A stretch of DNA of 64,000 nucleotides from Paraburkholderia sp. (GTDB lineage Bacteria > Pseudomonadota > Gammaproteobacteria > Burkholderiales > Burkholderiaceae), in assembly GCA_004322045.1 (NCBI GenBank), contig SCRN01000004.1, positions 1 to 64,000 of the forward strand. Reading direction: 5' to 3'. Positions 9,017 through 17,242 of the stretch are shown one piece after another. The position numbers were made by a program, and so were the translations under genes. The notes beneath the pieces were generated by a model. It was not told the DNA's origin and made no database searches. It was given only the letters and a program-made list of their open reading frames with translations. The stretch's first letter is position 1. Each line of letters opens with the position of its first letter.

Positions 9017-9276
9017 CTCGCAGAACGGTTACGGTAGTTGCCGACTTATCCCGGGCACGTTGATCACACCCCCGAGTGCGGTAGCCTTATCTGACAGGGG
9101 CTTCAGCCGTCCGGGTGCATCGTCAGCAATGGCTACCTCAGAAGCCTTGGTTCGTCTAAGAATCACGCTTACAGGGCGTTCTTTGGTTGTACTTCGCTCT
9201 CGTCAATGGACAGCAGGTCAATGCTGCGCCGTTCGTGCAGTCCGCGTTTTTTCAGATACTGAAGGGAGACCCCGCT

Positions 9277-9403
9277 TCAATATAGTTTTGTTGCTGCCCC
9301 ATACTGCATGGGACTCATGCCGCCGAGGTAGCTGTGCCGACTGAAGCTGCGAACGGTCCTCGTCCGACAGCAACAAATTAACCTTCGGCCTGCCTATTTC
9401 CAT
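9277..9403 (-). pseudogene. fused scraps of an IS630-like N-terminus and an IS3 OrfB C-terminus
   Basis: Reading the minus strand from 9403, MEIGRPKVNLLLSDEDRSQL resembles the N-terminus of an IS630-like transposase. At about 9340 this breaks into a second frame, RHSYLGGMSPMQYGAATKLY and stop at 9277-9279, which is the typical end of an IS3-family OrfB. Two different insertion sequences have been joined and truncated. The remainder of 9017-9529 shows no gene. Confidence 0.5.
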
Positions 9404-9529
9404 CGCGGTATCTCCGTTGCAAAGATACCCCATTCGCAGGCACGATTAATACCATAAGTACACAAGGCGTTGCTTGTGTTCCGGCTCGTTGGATGAATTA
9501 TTCGAATGACGAGGAGCGGGTCCATCGGC

Positions 9530-10450
9530 TTATCCCGATTGACCGATCAATACGCATGATGTGCCACCCGGCCGGAACCAACCGAGCGGACCACCGTTTC
9601 CACAGCGCACCGGCTCCCCGATTCCCGCTGGCGAAAGCAGGTAGAGATCCTTCCCGTAGTAGCGCAGCGACATATTCCCGGTACGCTGTGCGGCTAGCAA
9701 CTGCCTGGCACCATCGACCTGCCTGAGCAGATCGTCGCGCTGCGCCGCATACGCACGCAACAGATCGGCATCGGATGCGGCTTCGTGATGATTGACGAAC
9801 AGCATCGTCCCGACGGCGAACACCGTGCTGATGCCAGCCGCTGCCACGGTCTTCCGGAGAGTGCGTGTGATTTTCTGCTCAGTTGATCCGATTGCCGCGT
9901 CGGCCGCCGATCGGACTTTGCCAGTGGCTTCCTCGACGGCGTTTCCGAATTGTTGGCGCGACCGTTCGAGCTTCTGTGCGTGTTCGGCCGCACTCGACAT
10001 GAGTGCTCCGCGATCCCCGACCAAACGCTGGGTCACATTGTTTGCGATGGCGTGCGTACTCTTGTCGATCAGCGATTGCAGATGCTTGCCATTCAGTTCG
10101 ACAAGCGTTGCCTGATATTTTTCGGTTGCATTCGTTTCCAGTGCCCGCAGCGACTGACCGATTCGCGTCAGCGCATGGGCTTGCGCTTCCAGTACGTTTT
10201 TAGTCGATTCACCAACGGTTTGCGCTTTGGTGTTGATCTTGCGTAGCGCATGATCGGCTGCTTCTCCGATAGCGCTGGCGGCCTGTTCGATTTCCTCCTG
10301 CAGCGTTACCAGCGTCGCTTGCGTGAGCGCGAACGGTATCCACGATGGATCATCGAAAGTCAGTCCATAGGCTGCCGCCATCGCATAAATATTCTCGCGA
10401 TCCTCGCTGTCCAGCTGTCCGAGCAGCTTGTCGAAAGCTTCCTTGCTCAT
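9530..10450 (-). CDS. TraM/StbC-like membrane-anchored coiled-coil protein of the mobilization leading region
   Basis: The 306-residue protein has a short helical N-terminal domain (1-60), a long alanine- and glutamate-rich coiled coil (about 60-195), one hydrophobic segment (about 200-220, VAAAGISTVFAVGTMLFV), a second short coiled coil and a C-terminal globular tail. It is the third gene of an operon whose members overlap by ATGA. The position corresponds to TraM of RP4 or StbC of R388. That assignment comes from gene order, since I see no sequence signature that proves it. It could tether a relaxosome or partition complex to the membrane. Confidence 0.6.
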   Translation of the reverse strand: MSKEAFDKLLGQLDSEDRENIYAMAAAYGLTFDDPSWIPFALTQATLVTLQEEIEQAASAIGEAADHALRKINTKAQTVGESTKNVLEAQAHALTRIGQSLRALETNATEKYQATLVELNGKHLQSLIDKSTHAIANNVTQRLVGDRGALMSSAAEHAQKLERSRQQFGNAVEEATGKVRSAADAAIGSTEQKITRTLRKTVAAAGISTVFAVGTMLFVNHHEAASDADLLRAYAAQRDDLLRQVDGARQLLAAQRTGNMSLRYYGKDLYLLSPAGIGEPVRCGNGGPLGWFRPGGTSCVLIGQSG

Positions 10451-11232
10451 GCTCGTGCTCCGTCAAGACCGACCACGGACGAGATCCGGTCCAGCTCGGC
10501 ATCGACGGCCTGCATCCAGCGGTACAGGCGTGAGCGTTGCGGCGTCGTCAGCCTCGAATCTTCTCGCGCGGCCGAGAAGGTCAACAGCAATTCGTCAATC
10601 GCAACGAGCACCCCGGCCTGAAGTTTGGGCAAAGCAATTTCGACGCCGCCAAATTGCGGCAGCATCGTGCGCCCGGAACTGGGCGCATTATTCGTATTGC
10701 CATACCACATGAAAAAATCCTCGCGATCCCCGAACCACTGATTGACCGCGACCACGTAGTCGGCCTGCTTGCCCGCGAGTTCGATCATCTCCCGAACCGT
10801 GCGCGTGCTGGCGCTGAACGGCGACAGGACATTGATCAGGGTGGCGCGGTAGCCGTTGCGATCCAGTTCCGCAAAGAACCCGGTATCGGCATCAAACTGT
10901 CTGAGTTGTGTGAGCGAGGCCGCTGGCAGATCGGCCAGAATCAGTGACCGGCCCAGATCGACAGCCGCAAGCAACTGGTCGCGCTCCCGTTCCGGGCCGG
11001 TGAAACGGATCGGAACGACGCCGTTATCGACCTGATCGGACGTCGGCTCGCCGGCCTCATCAAGTCTGGAGTAGAACTGATACAGATTGCCGATTTCTCC
11101 GTCGCCATCGATCAGGAGCGCGTCACGCTGCCCGCGCCGAATCCGGTCGGCCAGTGTCCGCGTCATGAGGCTTTTGCCCGTACCGCCCTTGTCGCCACAG
11201 ACCATCACAAACCGCTTCGTTGCCGATTTCAT
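10447..11232 (-). CDS. ParA/MinD-type P-loop ATPase (TraL/StbB-like)
   Basis: The 261-residue protein starts with a deviant Walker A motif, CGDKGGTGKS at about 12-21, whose lysine and GKS fit the ParA/MinD/Mrp class. It has a following DGDGEIGN (Walker A-prime position) and SLILADLPA in the Walker B position. It lies between a DNA-binding-type gene and a coiled-coil gene, overlapping each by 4 bases (ATGA). That matches TraK-TraL-TraM of RP4 and StbA-StbB-StbC of R388, where the ATPase affects plasmid positioning and conjugation rather than strand transfer itself. Confidence 0.75.
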   Translation of the reverse strand: MKSATKRFVMVCGDKGGTGKSLMTRTLADRIRRGQRDALLIDGDGEIGNLYQFYSRLDEAGEPTSDQVDNGVVPIRFTGPERERDQLLAAVDLGRSLILADLPAASLTQLRQFDADTGFFAELDRNGYRATLINVLSPFSASTRTVREMIELAGKQADYVVAVNQWFGDREDFFMWYGNTNNAPSSGRTMLPQFGGVEIALPKLQAGVLVAIDELLLTFSAAREDSRLTTPQRSRLYRWMQAVDAELDRISSVVGLDGARA

Positions 11233-11723
11233 CGCATACCTCGTTTGGTTGCGCCCTGGCTCAAGGTCGATCCCAGCGGCGTGAGTTCGAGCGGACGCGC
11301 CACGTCCGTCTTGCTATCGGGTTCAGGTTGCGTTGGCCCGGCGGCCTGAACCCGATTGGTTTCCGGTCCCGGCGTTGCCTGTGGAATGGCCGTTGTGGGA
11401 CTCTCTGCAGATGCCGCCCGTTTGTGCGGCCGTTTGGTCCGTGCGCGTTTCGGGTCCGTTACCTGACCATCCAGTGCCTGTCGCAACGCGGTCTGGATCG
11501 TGGTTGCGGATACCTCGATACCCGCCGCATCCTTGAACAGCGTCGCCAGATCGCGAATACGCCAGCCTGAATCGAGCGCCGCCCGCAATGTTTCTGCACG
11601 CCGGGCTATTTCCCGAGACAGCGGCGGCGTCGATCCGGGCGGTATGCGTTCCCGTAATCCATCCAGTGCTGCGTCGAGCCTGCTCCATTGTTCGGCCGAG
11701 GGCCGTTGACGTTTCGTGCTCAT
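11229..11723 (-). CDS. TraK/StbA-like DNA-binding protein next to oriT
   Basis: The 164-residue protein has a helical N-terminal half (1-95) with a probable helix-turn-helix (WRIRDLATLFKDAAGIEVSA, then a recognition-like helix ATTIQTALRQAL) and a basic, proline-rich disordered tail from about 95. As first gene of the three-gene operon, facing the relaxase genes across the putative oriT, it is placed like TraK (oriT binding) or StbA (binding to direct repeats beside oriT). Function is inferred from context and the basic tail. Confidence 0.6.
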   Translation of the reverse strand: MSTKRQRPSAEQWSRLDAALDGLRERIPPGSTPPLSREIARRAETLRAALDSGWRIRDLATLFKDAAGIEVSATTIQTALRQALDGQVTDPKRARTKRPHKRAASAESPTTAIPQATPGPETNRVQAAGPTQPEPDSKTDVARPLELTPLGSTLSQGATKRGMR

Positions 11724-12200
11724 CCTGTGCTCCGTTCAAACCGTTCCCGCCTGGGCATGGTTGAACCGTACACAGAGGACGGCATGGAATCTGTTACAGG
11801 GTTGAATGCTCTGTGTAACGCCTGAACGCAAGTTCGTCTGTCGTCGTGCGCCGTTGTGCAAACCTGCAACCGACGCTTACCAAAGACTTATTCCGTGTGG
11901 TCCGTTCGCGCTGCACACTGATCTGGCATCGAGCCGGAACGGTTGACGTTCTGAATGTGCGCCCGCAGTGATCGACGCCCGTGCAGCTGGTTTTCCGATG
12001 CGTTTGAGGCTGGAGAAGGCATGCATCAACCGCGAGGGCAGGGTGAGGGTTGGGCAACCGCGCGGCATGCGCGCGGTTGCCCACCGCCAGGCAGCCACTC
12101 GCTTATCGCTCGTTTTGCCTGGCTACCCCCTGCTCAGGGCGCTGCCCCGAGACCCCGATACCGCGCGCGGTTCACGCGCGCCCGATATGGCGGAGGCACG
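11724..12200. other. divergent intergenic region, probable origin of transfer (oriT)
   Basis: This 477-base gap separates the traK/stbA-like operon from the mobC-like and relaxase genes, the standard place for oriT in MOBP systems. It contains a perfect 13-bp inverted repeat with a 5-base loop at 12052-12064/12070-12082. A second imperfect hairpin lies at about 12130-12152 (CTCAGGGC/GCCCCGAG), next to a CCCCCTGC run that could be a nick region. I could not identify a certain nic site. Confidence 0.55.
12052..12082. repeat. perfect inverted repeat in the putative oriT
   Basis: GGGCAACCGCGCG at 12052-12064 is exactly complementary to 12070-12082, with loop GCATG. It could be the relaxosome recognition hairpin. 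No T-run follows, so it is not a simple terminator. Confidence 0.8.
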
Positions 12201-12548
12201 ATGACCAGCGGAACGGAGAACAGGCAGCGCACCATCGTCACCGGCATTCGCATGACCGGCGACGAGCATGCCGCGATCATGCAGAAGGCCGCCGACTGCG
12301 GCCTTACGCTGTCAGCGTATTTCCGTGCTTGCGCGCTCGGGCGCAAGACGCGCAACATGACCACAAGCCGTATTCTCGATGCGCTGATCATGCTCGGCAA
12401 CGAGCAGCGCCGGATCGGCGGACTGATCAAGCACCTGCGCGGCGAGGAATACCTGTCGGCCGGCGAGCGTGCCGCGCTGATGGCGCAGATTGAGGCCGCG
12501 CAGCGCGCCGTCATCGACGCGATCCGGCGGGTTGAAGATGCTGGCTAA
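12201..12548 (+). CDS. MobC/TraJ-like relaxosome accessory protein
   Basis: The 115-residue protein fits the small ribbon-helix-helix accessory proteins of MOBP relaxosomes. A basic N-terminus with TGIRMTGDEHAAIMQKAADCGL (strand then helix) is followed by LSAYFRACAL and a helical C-terminus. Such proteins bind oriT and help the relaxase reach its nick site. The ATG at 12201 is 4 bases after GGAGG (12192-12196); a longer in-frame start at 11955 would run through the oriT region and is rejected. It overlaps the relaxase start by 11 bases. Confidence 0.75.
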   Translation: MTSGTENRQRTIVTGIRMTGDEHAAIMQKAADCGLTLSAYFRACALGRKTRNMTTSRILDALIMLGNEQRRIGGLIKHLRGEEYLSAGERAALMAQIEAAQRAVIDAIRRVEDAG

Positions 12549-14385
12549 GGTGCCGAAGAAACGGGGCGACGGCCGCACCAGTTTCCGCTCGCTGGTCGCC
12601 TACGTGACACGAGCTGAAAATGAAGCCGCCGATGTCGAGGTGTTCACGAACTGCCTGTCACTCGACACAGCATCGGCCGAAATGCGCGCTGTCGCCGATC
12701 GCAGCGCGCGTGTGCGCGATCCGGTCTTCCACTTCGTGATCTCGTGGCGCGACGGCGAACAGCCGGGCAGCGATCGGGCATTCGAGGCAGGTCGTGCGGC
12801 GCTCGACGCGCTCGGCATGCCCGCTGACGAACACCAGCATGTATTCGCGCTCCACCGGGACACAGACAATGTGCATCTTCATGTCGTCGTGAACCGGGTG
12901 AACCTGGAAACGGGACGCGCGGTGCATCCGGGCCTGAGCTACCTGAAGCTGGACCGCTGCATGCGCGAACTGGAACTGCGGCAGGGCTGGCAGCATGACC
13001 CCGGGCCGTATGTCGTCGTCGAACGTGACGGCCAGCCTGTCATCGAGCGCGACCACGCGCACCGGCCGGAAAAGGAATCGCGGCCCGCGCGTGCGCGCGA
13101 CATGGAAGCGTTCGCCGGCGTGGAAAGCCTTGCCACGTACATCCACGGTGAGCCGAAGCGCGACGTGCTCGCGGTGCTGAAGGATGCCAGTGCGACCTGG
13201 CAGGACGTGCACGAGGCACTGGCGAAACACGGACTGGAGCTGCGCATCAAGGGACAAGGTCTGGCGATCCACGCGAAAGACCGGCACGACCTGACGCCCT
13301 TGAAGGCCAGCAGCATCCACGAGTCGCTTGGCAAAGGTAAGCTGGAAAAGCGCCTCGGCCCGTGGGTCGAACCGGCCCGCATGATCCGCGTGTCGGACGC
13401 CGAGCGCCGCTATCTCGAACGGGAAACGGACGACGTTCGTGCAGTTCGCCGAGAGCAGCGCGCCAGGGTGCGGGCAGAACTGCGCGTACGGTATGACCGG
13501 CACCATGAGCAGCAGCGGCGCGAATACGACGCCATGCGACGACAGATGCGGGCACGACACGAGCGTGAATACCGCGCACTGCTCGAACGGCACCGGATCG
13601 TGCGCGGGCAGATCAGGAACAGCGGTCTGCCGGCGATCGAACGCAAGGCGGCGTATTCCGTGTCGGCGTTCGAGCGGGCGCGCGATCTGGAAATCCTGCG
13701 CGAGCAGCAGTCCGGGGAACGGGCGAACCTGGTGCGGCCGCTGACGTATCGGGAATGGGTCGAGATGATGGCGCGGCAAGGAGACGAGGCTGCGATCGCA
13801 CAGCTACGGGGCTGGGCGTATGCGGAGCATCGCCGGCACAAACGGCAGCCGGAGCCCGATTACCCCAACCGGATCACGGGCCTGCTCCAGGACGACCGTG
13901 ATCCGCTGCCGCCAAAACGGGCACGCGCGATGGAGCACTGGAGCTGGCACGTTGATACGGTCACCGGAAACGTGGACTATTTGCGCGAGGGCGCGCGGCA
14001 GTTTACCGACGAAGGCTGGGCTGTGGTGTTCCGCTCGAATGACGCGGAATCGGACATCATGCTTGCCGGCCTGCTGCTCGCGCGCCAGAAGTTCGGGTGG
14101 GATATCGACGTGCAGGGCAGCGAGGATTTCCGGGAGCGGACGGTCAGGCTTGCCGCCGAACATCGCGTAGATATCCGCTTCGGCGACGCGATGATGGAAG
14201 CGCAGCGGTTGAATCTGATAAGCCTTCTGGCACAGCAGGAAGAAGCGGAGCGGCTGCGTGCGGCGCACAAGGCTAGGTCCATGCAGCCGCCGCAGCGCAT
14301 GGTCAGCAAGCCACCACGGCCCGCGCCGAAACCGGAGCCCGCGCCGCCACCCCCTACGCTGTCGCCCGACGGGCCGGACCGGTAG
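12538..14385 (+). CDS. MOBP-type relaxase (MobA/VirD2/TraI family) with C-terminal LPD7-like domain
   Basis: The 615-residue protein nicks oriT and stays bound to the 5' end of the transferred strand. Its N-terminal relaxase domain (about 1-250) has the probable catalytic Tyr22 in SLVAYVTRAE and the metal-binding motif HRDTDNVHLHVVVNR with His106, His113 and His115. A long charged coiled coil follows (about 290-400). The C-terminal part (about 465-570, MEHWSWHVDTVTGNVDYL and later GWDIDVQGS) resembles the large polyvalent LPD7 domain of mobile-element proteins, and a proline-rich tail ends the protein. The ATG at 12538 is used because it gives the usual MLAKVPKKR start. It looks intact. Confidence 0.88.
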   Translation: MLAKVPKKRGDGRTSFRSLVAYVTRAENEAADVEVFTNCLSLDTASAEMRAVADRSARVRDPVFHFVISWRDGEQPGSDRAFEAGRAALDALGMPADEHQHVFALHRDTDNVHLHVVVNRVNLETGRAVHPGLSYLKLDRCMRELELRQGWQHDPGPYVVVERDGQPVIERDHAHRPEKESRPARARDMEAFAGVESLATYIHGEPKRDVLAVLKDASATWQDVHEALAKHGLELRIKGQGLAIHAKDRHDLTPLKASSIHESLGKGKLEKRLGPWVEPARMIRVSDAERRYLERETDDVRAVRREQRARVRAELRVRYDRHHEQQRREYDAMRRQMRARHEREYRALLERHRIVRGQIRNSGLPAIERKAAYSVSAFERARDLEILREQQSGERANLVRPLTYREWVEMMARQGDEAAIAQLRGWAYAEHRRHKRQPEPDYPNRITGLLQDDRDPLPPKRARAMEHWSWHVDTVTGNVDYLREGARQFTDEGWAVVFRSNDAESDIMLAGLLLARQKFGWDIDVQGSEDFRERTVRLAAEHRVDIRFGDAMMEAQRLNLISLLAQQEEAERLRAAHKARSMQPPQRMVSKPPRPAPKPEPAPPPPTLSPDGPDR

Positions 14386-14392
14386 GGCCGAT

Positions 14393-14668
14393 TTACGTCG
14401 TCGTCTTGCTCAATACTTCGGCCATGCGCGTCTGCCACCCCGGACCGGTTGCCTTCCAGCGGTCAAGGACGGAAACCGGCAGGCGCAGGGAGATTGCCGC
14501 CTTGGGTTCACCCACCACTGGCCGACCGCGCCTGCGGGCAATCGTTTCGCCGATGGCGCGATTTTCGTCAACTGCACCAGGCTCCTGATTGGCTTCCCGG
14601 CGCACGCGCTCCCAATCCGTCCGGCTTTCACCGCGCGAACGGGCCGCACGCATCTGCTCGCTATTCAT
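14393..14668 (-). CDS. brnA: BrnA-like antitoxin
   Basis: The 91-residue protein has a disordered charged N-terminal half and a C-terminal ribbon-helix-helix (PKAAISLRLPVSVLDRWKAT), the layout of BrnA, which binds BrnT and represses the shared promoter. It overlaps the upstream brnT end by 8 bases when the ATG at 14666-14668 is used. An ATG at 14690-14692 would add eight residues and is possible. It converges with the relaxase gene, stopping 7 bases from its end, and probably stabilises the island. Confidence 0.8.
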   Translation of the reverse strand: MNSEQMRAARSRGESRTDWERVRREANQEPGAVDENRAIGETIARRRGRPVVGEPKAAISLRLPVSVLDRWKATGPGWQTRMAEVLSKTTT

Positions 14669-14951
14669 CGAAGTGATTTTCGAGCCAGTCATGATATGCC
14701 CTCCGTTCGTCCCGTCTGGCCGGGCGGAAACTTACGATCCGGTAGCGATCCTCGCCCGGGACGAATGCTACCGATAACACGGTCAGGACCTCGAACACAT
14801 AGGCGAATGCCTGCTGGCGGAATTCGTCGCGACGAGGGCTGTCCACGATCAGGACGTACCCGCTTTCCAGCACCAGATCGGCATCGGCAAAATCCAGCCC
14901 ATGCTTTTCCAGGTTGGCGGCGCGCTTGGCCTCGTCCCATTCGTAGATCAT
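14661..14951 (-). CDS. brnT: BrnT family toxin
   Basis: The 96-residue protein matches the BrnT ribonuclease-like toxin family: the N-terminal YEWDEAKRAANLEKHGLDF, a central strand-rich part, and the C-terminal RYRIVSFRPARRDERRAYHDW with the conserved ISxRxARxxERR-like motif. BrnT inhibits translation by cleaving RNA and is neutralised by BrnA, encoded directly downstream with overlap. The toxin-first order is normal for this family. Confidence 0.87.
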   Translation of the reverse strand: MIYEWDEAKRAANLEKHGLDFADADLVLESGYVLIVDSPRRDEFRQQAFAYVFEVLTVLSVAFVPGEDRYRIVSFRPARRDERRAYHDWLENHFDE

Positions 14952-15166
14952 GCGAATATTGTATATACGAAAATAAATTAGTCAAGCACCCCGGAAAGCG
15001 GATGCGGGCCAGCGGAATCCAGCCGGCTTTTTCAGGCCTTGCCGATTCGGGGCAAAATCGCCTAGACTGAACAGCACAATCTGATCCGGTCAACGTGCGA
15101 AGCACGACCGAGTACGCGTTAGCGGCCCGTAGTATCGATGTGCGGATGGACGCGCCGTAACGCAAC

Positions 15167-15198
15167 ACCAGAAAGCCTGCGTAAGCAGGCTTTCTGGT
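15167..15198. terminator. strong stem-loop, probable terminator
   Basis: A perfect 14-bp stem (15167-15180 with 15185-15198) closes on a GTAA tetraloop. The T-run after it is short in both directions. It sits in the otherwise gene-free stretch upstream of brnT and of the VirB6 unit. Confidence 0.55.
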
Positions 15199-15307
15199 TT
15201 CCGAGGCCCGGTTTTCCCGCTGGCGTATCAAGCAGCGGATCTATCTTGTCGTGAACCTGTCTCCGTCCGCCCCATCGATCTATGGGCTGGCTCGATGGAG
15301 GCTGCTC

Positions 15308-15430
15308 ATGAGATCGACCACTGTTCAATCCCTGCACCAGTTGCCCGGGCGCCGTGACTGCGCGCAGTCACGGATGCCGGTGGCCCTGATTCGTGCCGTT
15401 GTCGCATGCGCTGCGGGAGGTGTGCGATGA
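15308..15430 (+). CDS. small ORF coupled to the virB6-like gene
   Basis: A 40-codon frame begins at the ATG at 15308, 7 bases after a good GGAGG (15296-15300), and ends in TGA that overlaps the virB6 start as ATGA (15427-15430). The peptide is basic with a short hydrophobic C-terminus and has no recognisable family. It may be a translated leader that couples expression to the channel gene, or a very small partner protein. Confidence 0.4.
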   Translation: MRSTTVQSLHQLPGRRDCAQSRMPVALIRAVVACAAGGVR

Positions 15431-16590
15431 GCGGCCTCTTTACCTCCGTCGGCGGCACCATCGAGAACGGCATGTCGACCTACGTGACCAGCGTGTCGTC
15501 CGCCATTTCCGGCGTCATCGTGCCGGTGGTGACGACAGCCGTTACGATCTGGATCGTCGCGTACGGGTTTGCCGTGATGCGTGGCGAGGCGCACGAGTCG
15601 GTACCCGCATTTGCCTGGCGCGGACTGAAAGTGGCAGCGATACTCTCCTTCGCGCTGGGCACGGGCCTGTACCAGGGCCAGGTCGTCACAGCGATTGAAG
15701 GCGCAACGACTGGCCTCGCAGCAACGATCCAGACAGCGGCCGCGAACGCAGGCGCAGGCAATGCCGGCTGCGGGTCCGTCAGCTCCGGGAGCGTGACGGG
15801 CACCAGCGCCTCGGCGATCTACCAGACCCTCGACTGTTACGATCGTCAGATAGATCTGGTGGTGGATGCCTATGCCGAAAAGGCGACGCATGAAGGTATG
15901 AGCATCGCCGGGATCGTCGCGGGCGTCTGTGACGTGGTCGACGGCTGGCTGGCGGGCCTTGGCGGAGCCATCTTCCTGATTGTCCTTGCGGTCGAAGTCC
16001 TGATGGCAAGAATGCTGCTCGATGTGGTGCTGGCGCTCGGCCCCCTCTTCATTGCGTGCGCCGCCTTCGGGCCGACCGCCCGCTTCTTCGAGGCATGGAC
16101 GGCTAAGATTGCCAACTACGCGCTGCTCCAGGTGCTGGTGTCCGCCTTCCTCGGGCTCGCACTCACGGCGTCTTCTGCCGATCTCGCGCCCTTCCAGGTC
16201 ACCACGTCGGCGCCGGATACGAACGCGCCAGCGCTGCTCGCCGCGGTGCAGACCGCCCTTGATGCCGGCGCGCCCGCCGCCGCCGCGCTGGGCATGCTGG
16301 TGACGGGACTGCTGCTTGCCGCAATCGGATGGCAGTTGCCCGCAGTCGCATCGGGGCTCGCGGGCGGCGCAACGATGTCCGGGTTTGGTGCTTTCCTCGC
16401 GGGCTATGCTTCTCGCAGTGTCGCAACGGCTGTCGGGAAATTTGCTGGACGGGGCCGTGGTCCGCGCAGGCCCGGTGGCCGTATCGACGATGGTGGGGGC
16501 GAGCGCCGTCAACCATCAGGCCCATCGGGCGAGCGGCTGCCTGCGTATCAGCGCGCGGCACTCGACCATCTCCGGAACCTGGAGGACTGA
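15427..16590 (+). CDS. TrbL/VirB6-family type IV secretion channel protein
   Basis: The 387-residue protein has the VirB6/TrbL layout. An N-terminal helix pair (about 15-75) is followed by a periplasmic loop with two cysteines (about 118 and 138) and then by several strongly hydrophobic helices between about 160 and 330, including AIFLIVLAVEVLMARMLLDVVLALGPLF. The C-terminal tail is hydrophilic and Gly/Arg-rich. VirB6 proteins form part of the inner-membrane channel for DNA transfer. The start is the ATG at 15427 after GGGAGG. No other type IV secretion gene is in the window, so it is an orphan here and may act with a helper element's apparatus. Confidence 0.82.
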   Translation: MSGLFTSVGGTIENGMSTYVTSVSSAISGVIVPVVTTAVTIWIVAYGFAVMRGEAHESVPAFAWRGLKVAAILSFALGTGLYQGQVVTAIEGATTGLAATIQTAAANAGAGNAGCGSVSSGSVTGTSASAIYQTLDCYDRQIDLVVDAYAEKATHEGMSIAGIVAGVCDVVDGWLAGLGGAIFLIVLAVEVLMARMLLDVVLALGPLFIACAAFGPTARFFEAWTAKIANYALLQVLVSAFLGLALTASSADLAPFQVTTSAPDTNAPALLAAVQTALDAGAPAAAALGMLVTGLLLAAIGWQLPAVASGLAGGATMSGFGAFLAGYASRSVATAVGKFAGRGRGPRRPGGRIDDGGGERRQPSGPSGERLPAYQRAALDHLRNLED

Positions 16591-16615
16591 GATGCCATGG
16601 AACGAGTGGATCGGG

Positions 16616-17017
16616 CTACTGGAAGCCGGCGTCGTCGACATCACCACCGTCGCCCAGAGACTGCCGGCCGCTGCGGACGTACAGCCAGACGAGGCCAATG
16701 GGAGCGATGAAGATGGCGAAGGTCCAGCACAGCAGCATCGTGAACAGCTTCACTGCGCCGAAAAGGATGACGGGAAAGATGAACGCATTGTCTCCCACAA
16801 TATAGCCGACCACGCTTTCGTAGACGAAACGCGAGTAGGGGTAAAGAAGCGTATTGATTACCAGAATCACCTGCAGATGCACGGGCAGGGCAAGCAGCGC
16901 CTTGCCGTGCGTCGACGCGAGAAACAGGAGCACGGGAAAGCACAGCCCGAACAGGAACTGTCGGACGTAGTATCCCGGCGGCAGGCCGCCGAACGATTTC
17001 GCAAGGACCGGATGCAT
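16616..17017 (-). CDS. small membrane protein of unknown function beside virB6
   Basis: The 133-residue protein has a short soluble N-terminus and three or four hydrophobic segments (about 22-38, 47-60, 70-90, 92-112), and is probably in the inner membrane. A good GGGAGG lies 4 bases before the ATG. It converges on the virB6-like gene with a 25-base gap. A secretion accessory role or an entry-exclusion role would fit the location, but no sequence signature supports either. Confidence 0.55.
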   Translation of the reverse strand: MHPVLAKSFGGLPPGYYVRQFLFGLCFPVLLFLASTHGKALLALPVHLQVILVINTLLYPYSRFVYESVVGYIVGDNAFIFPVILFGAVKLFTMLLCWTFAIFIAPIGLVWLYVRSGRQSLGDGGDVDDAGFQ

Positions 17018-17242
17018 GCTGCCTCCCTTGTTCCCGTGCCACGGGTTGGTCGCCTCCGGCTGCTGATCGCGTGTCCGGTTTCGGTCTGGGTCGGCTGGCA
17101 GGTGACTGTGAAAGCGCCCGCCACGCGCGCCGGATGCTGGATGTCACAGCGATTCTGCTCCGGGTTGCTTGGGCAGGATACTCCCAGCTTTCGGAGGGTT
17201 GACCCGATCCTGGCGAAGTACTCACGGCGGTGGCCGGGGTGC

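Noticed and set aside
12658-13779. 373-codon frame antisense to the relaxase
   Set aside because: Relaxase motifs on the plus strand are clear; the antisense frame has no family and no ribosome-binding site.
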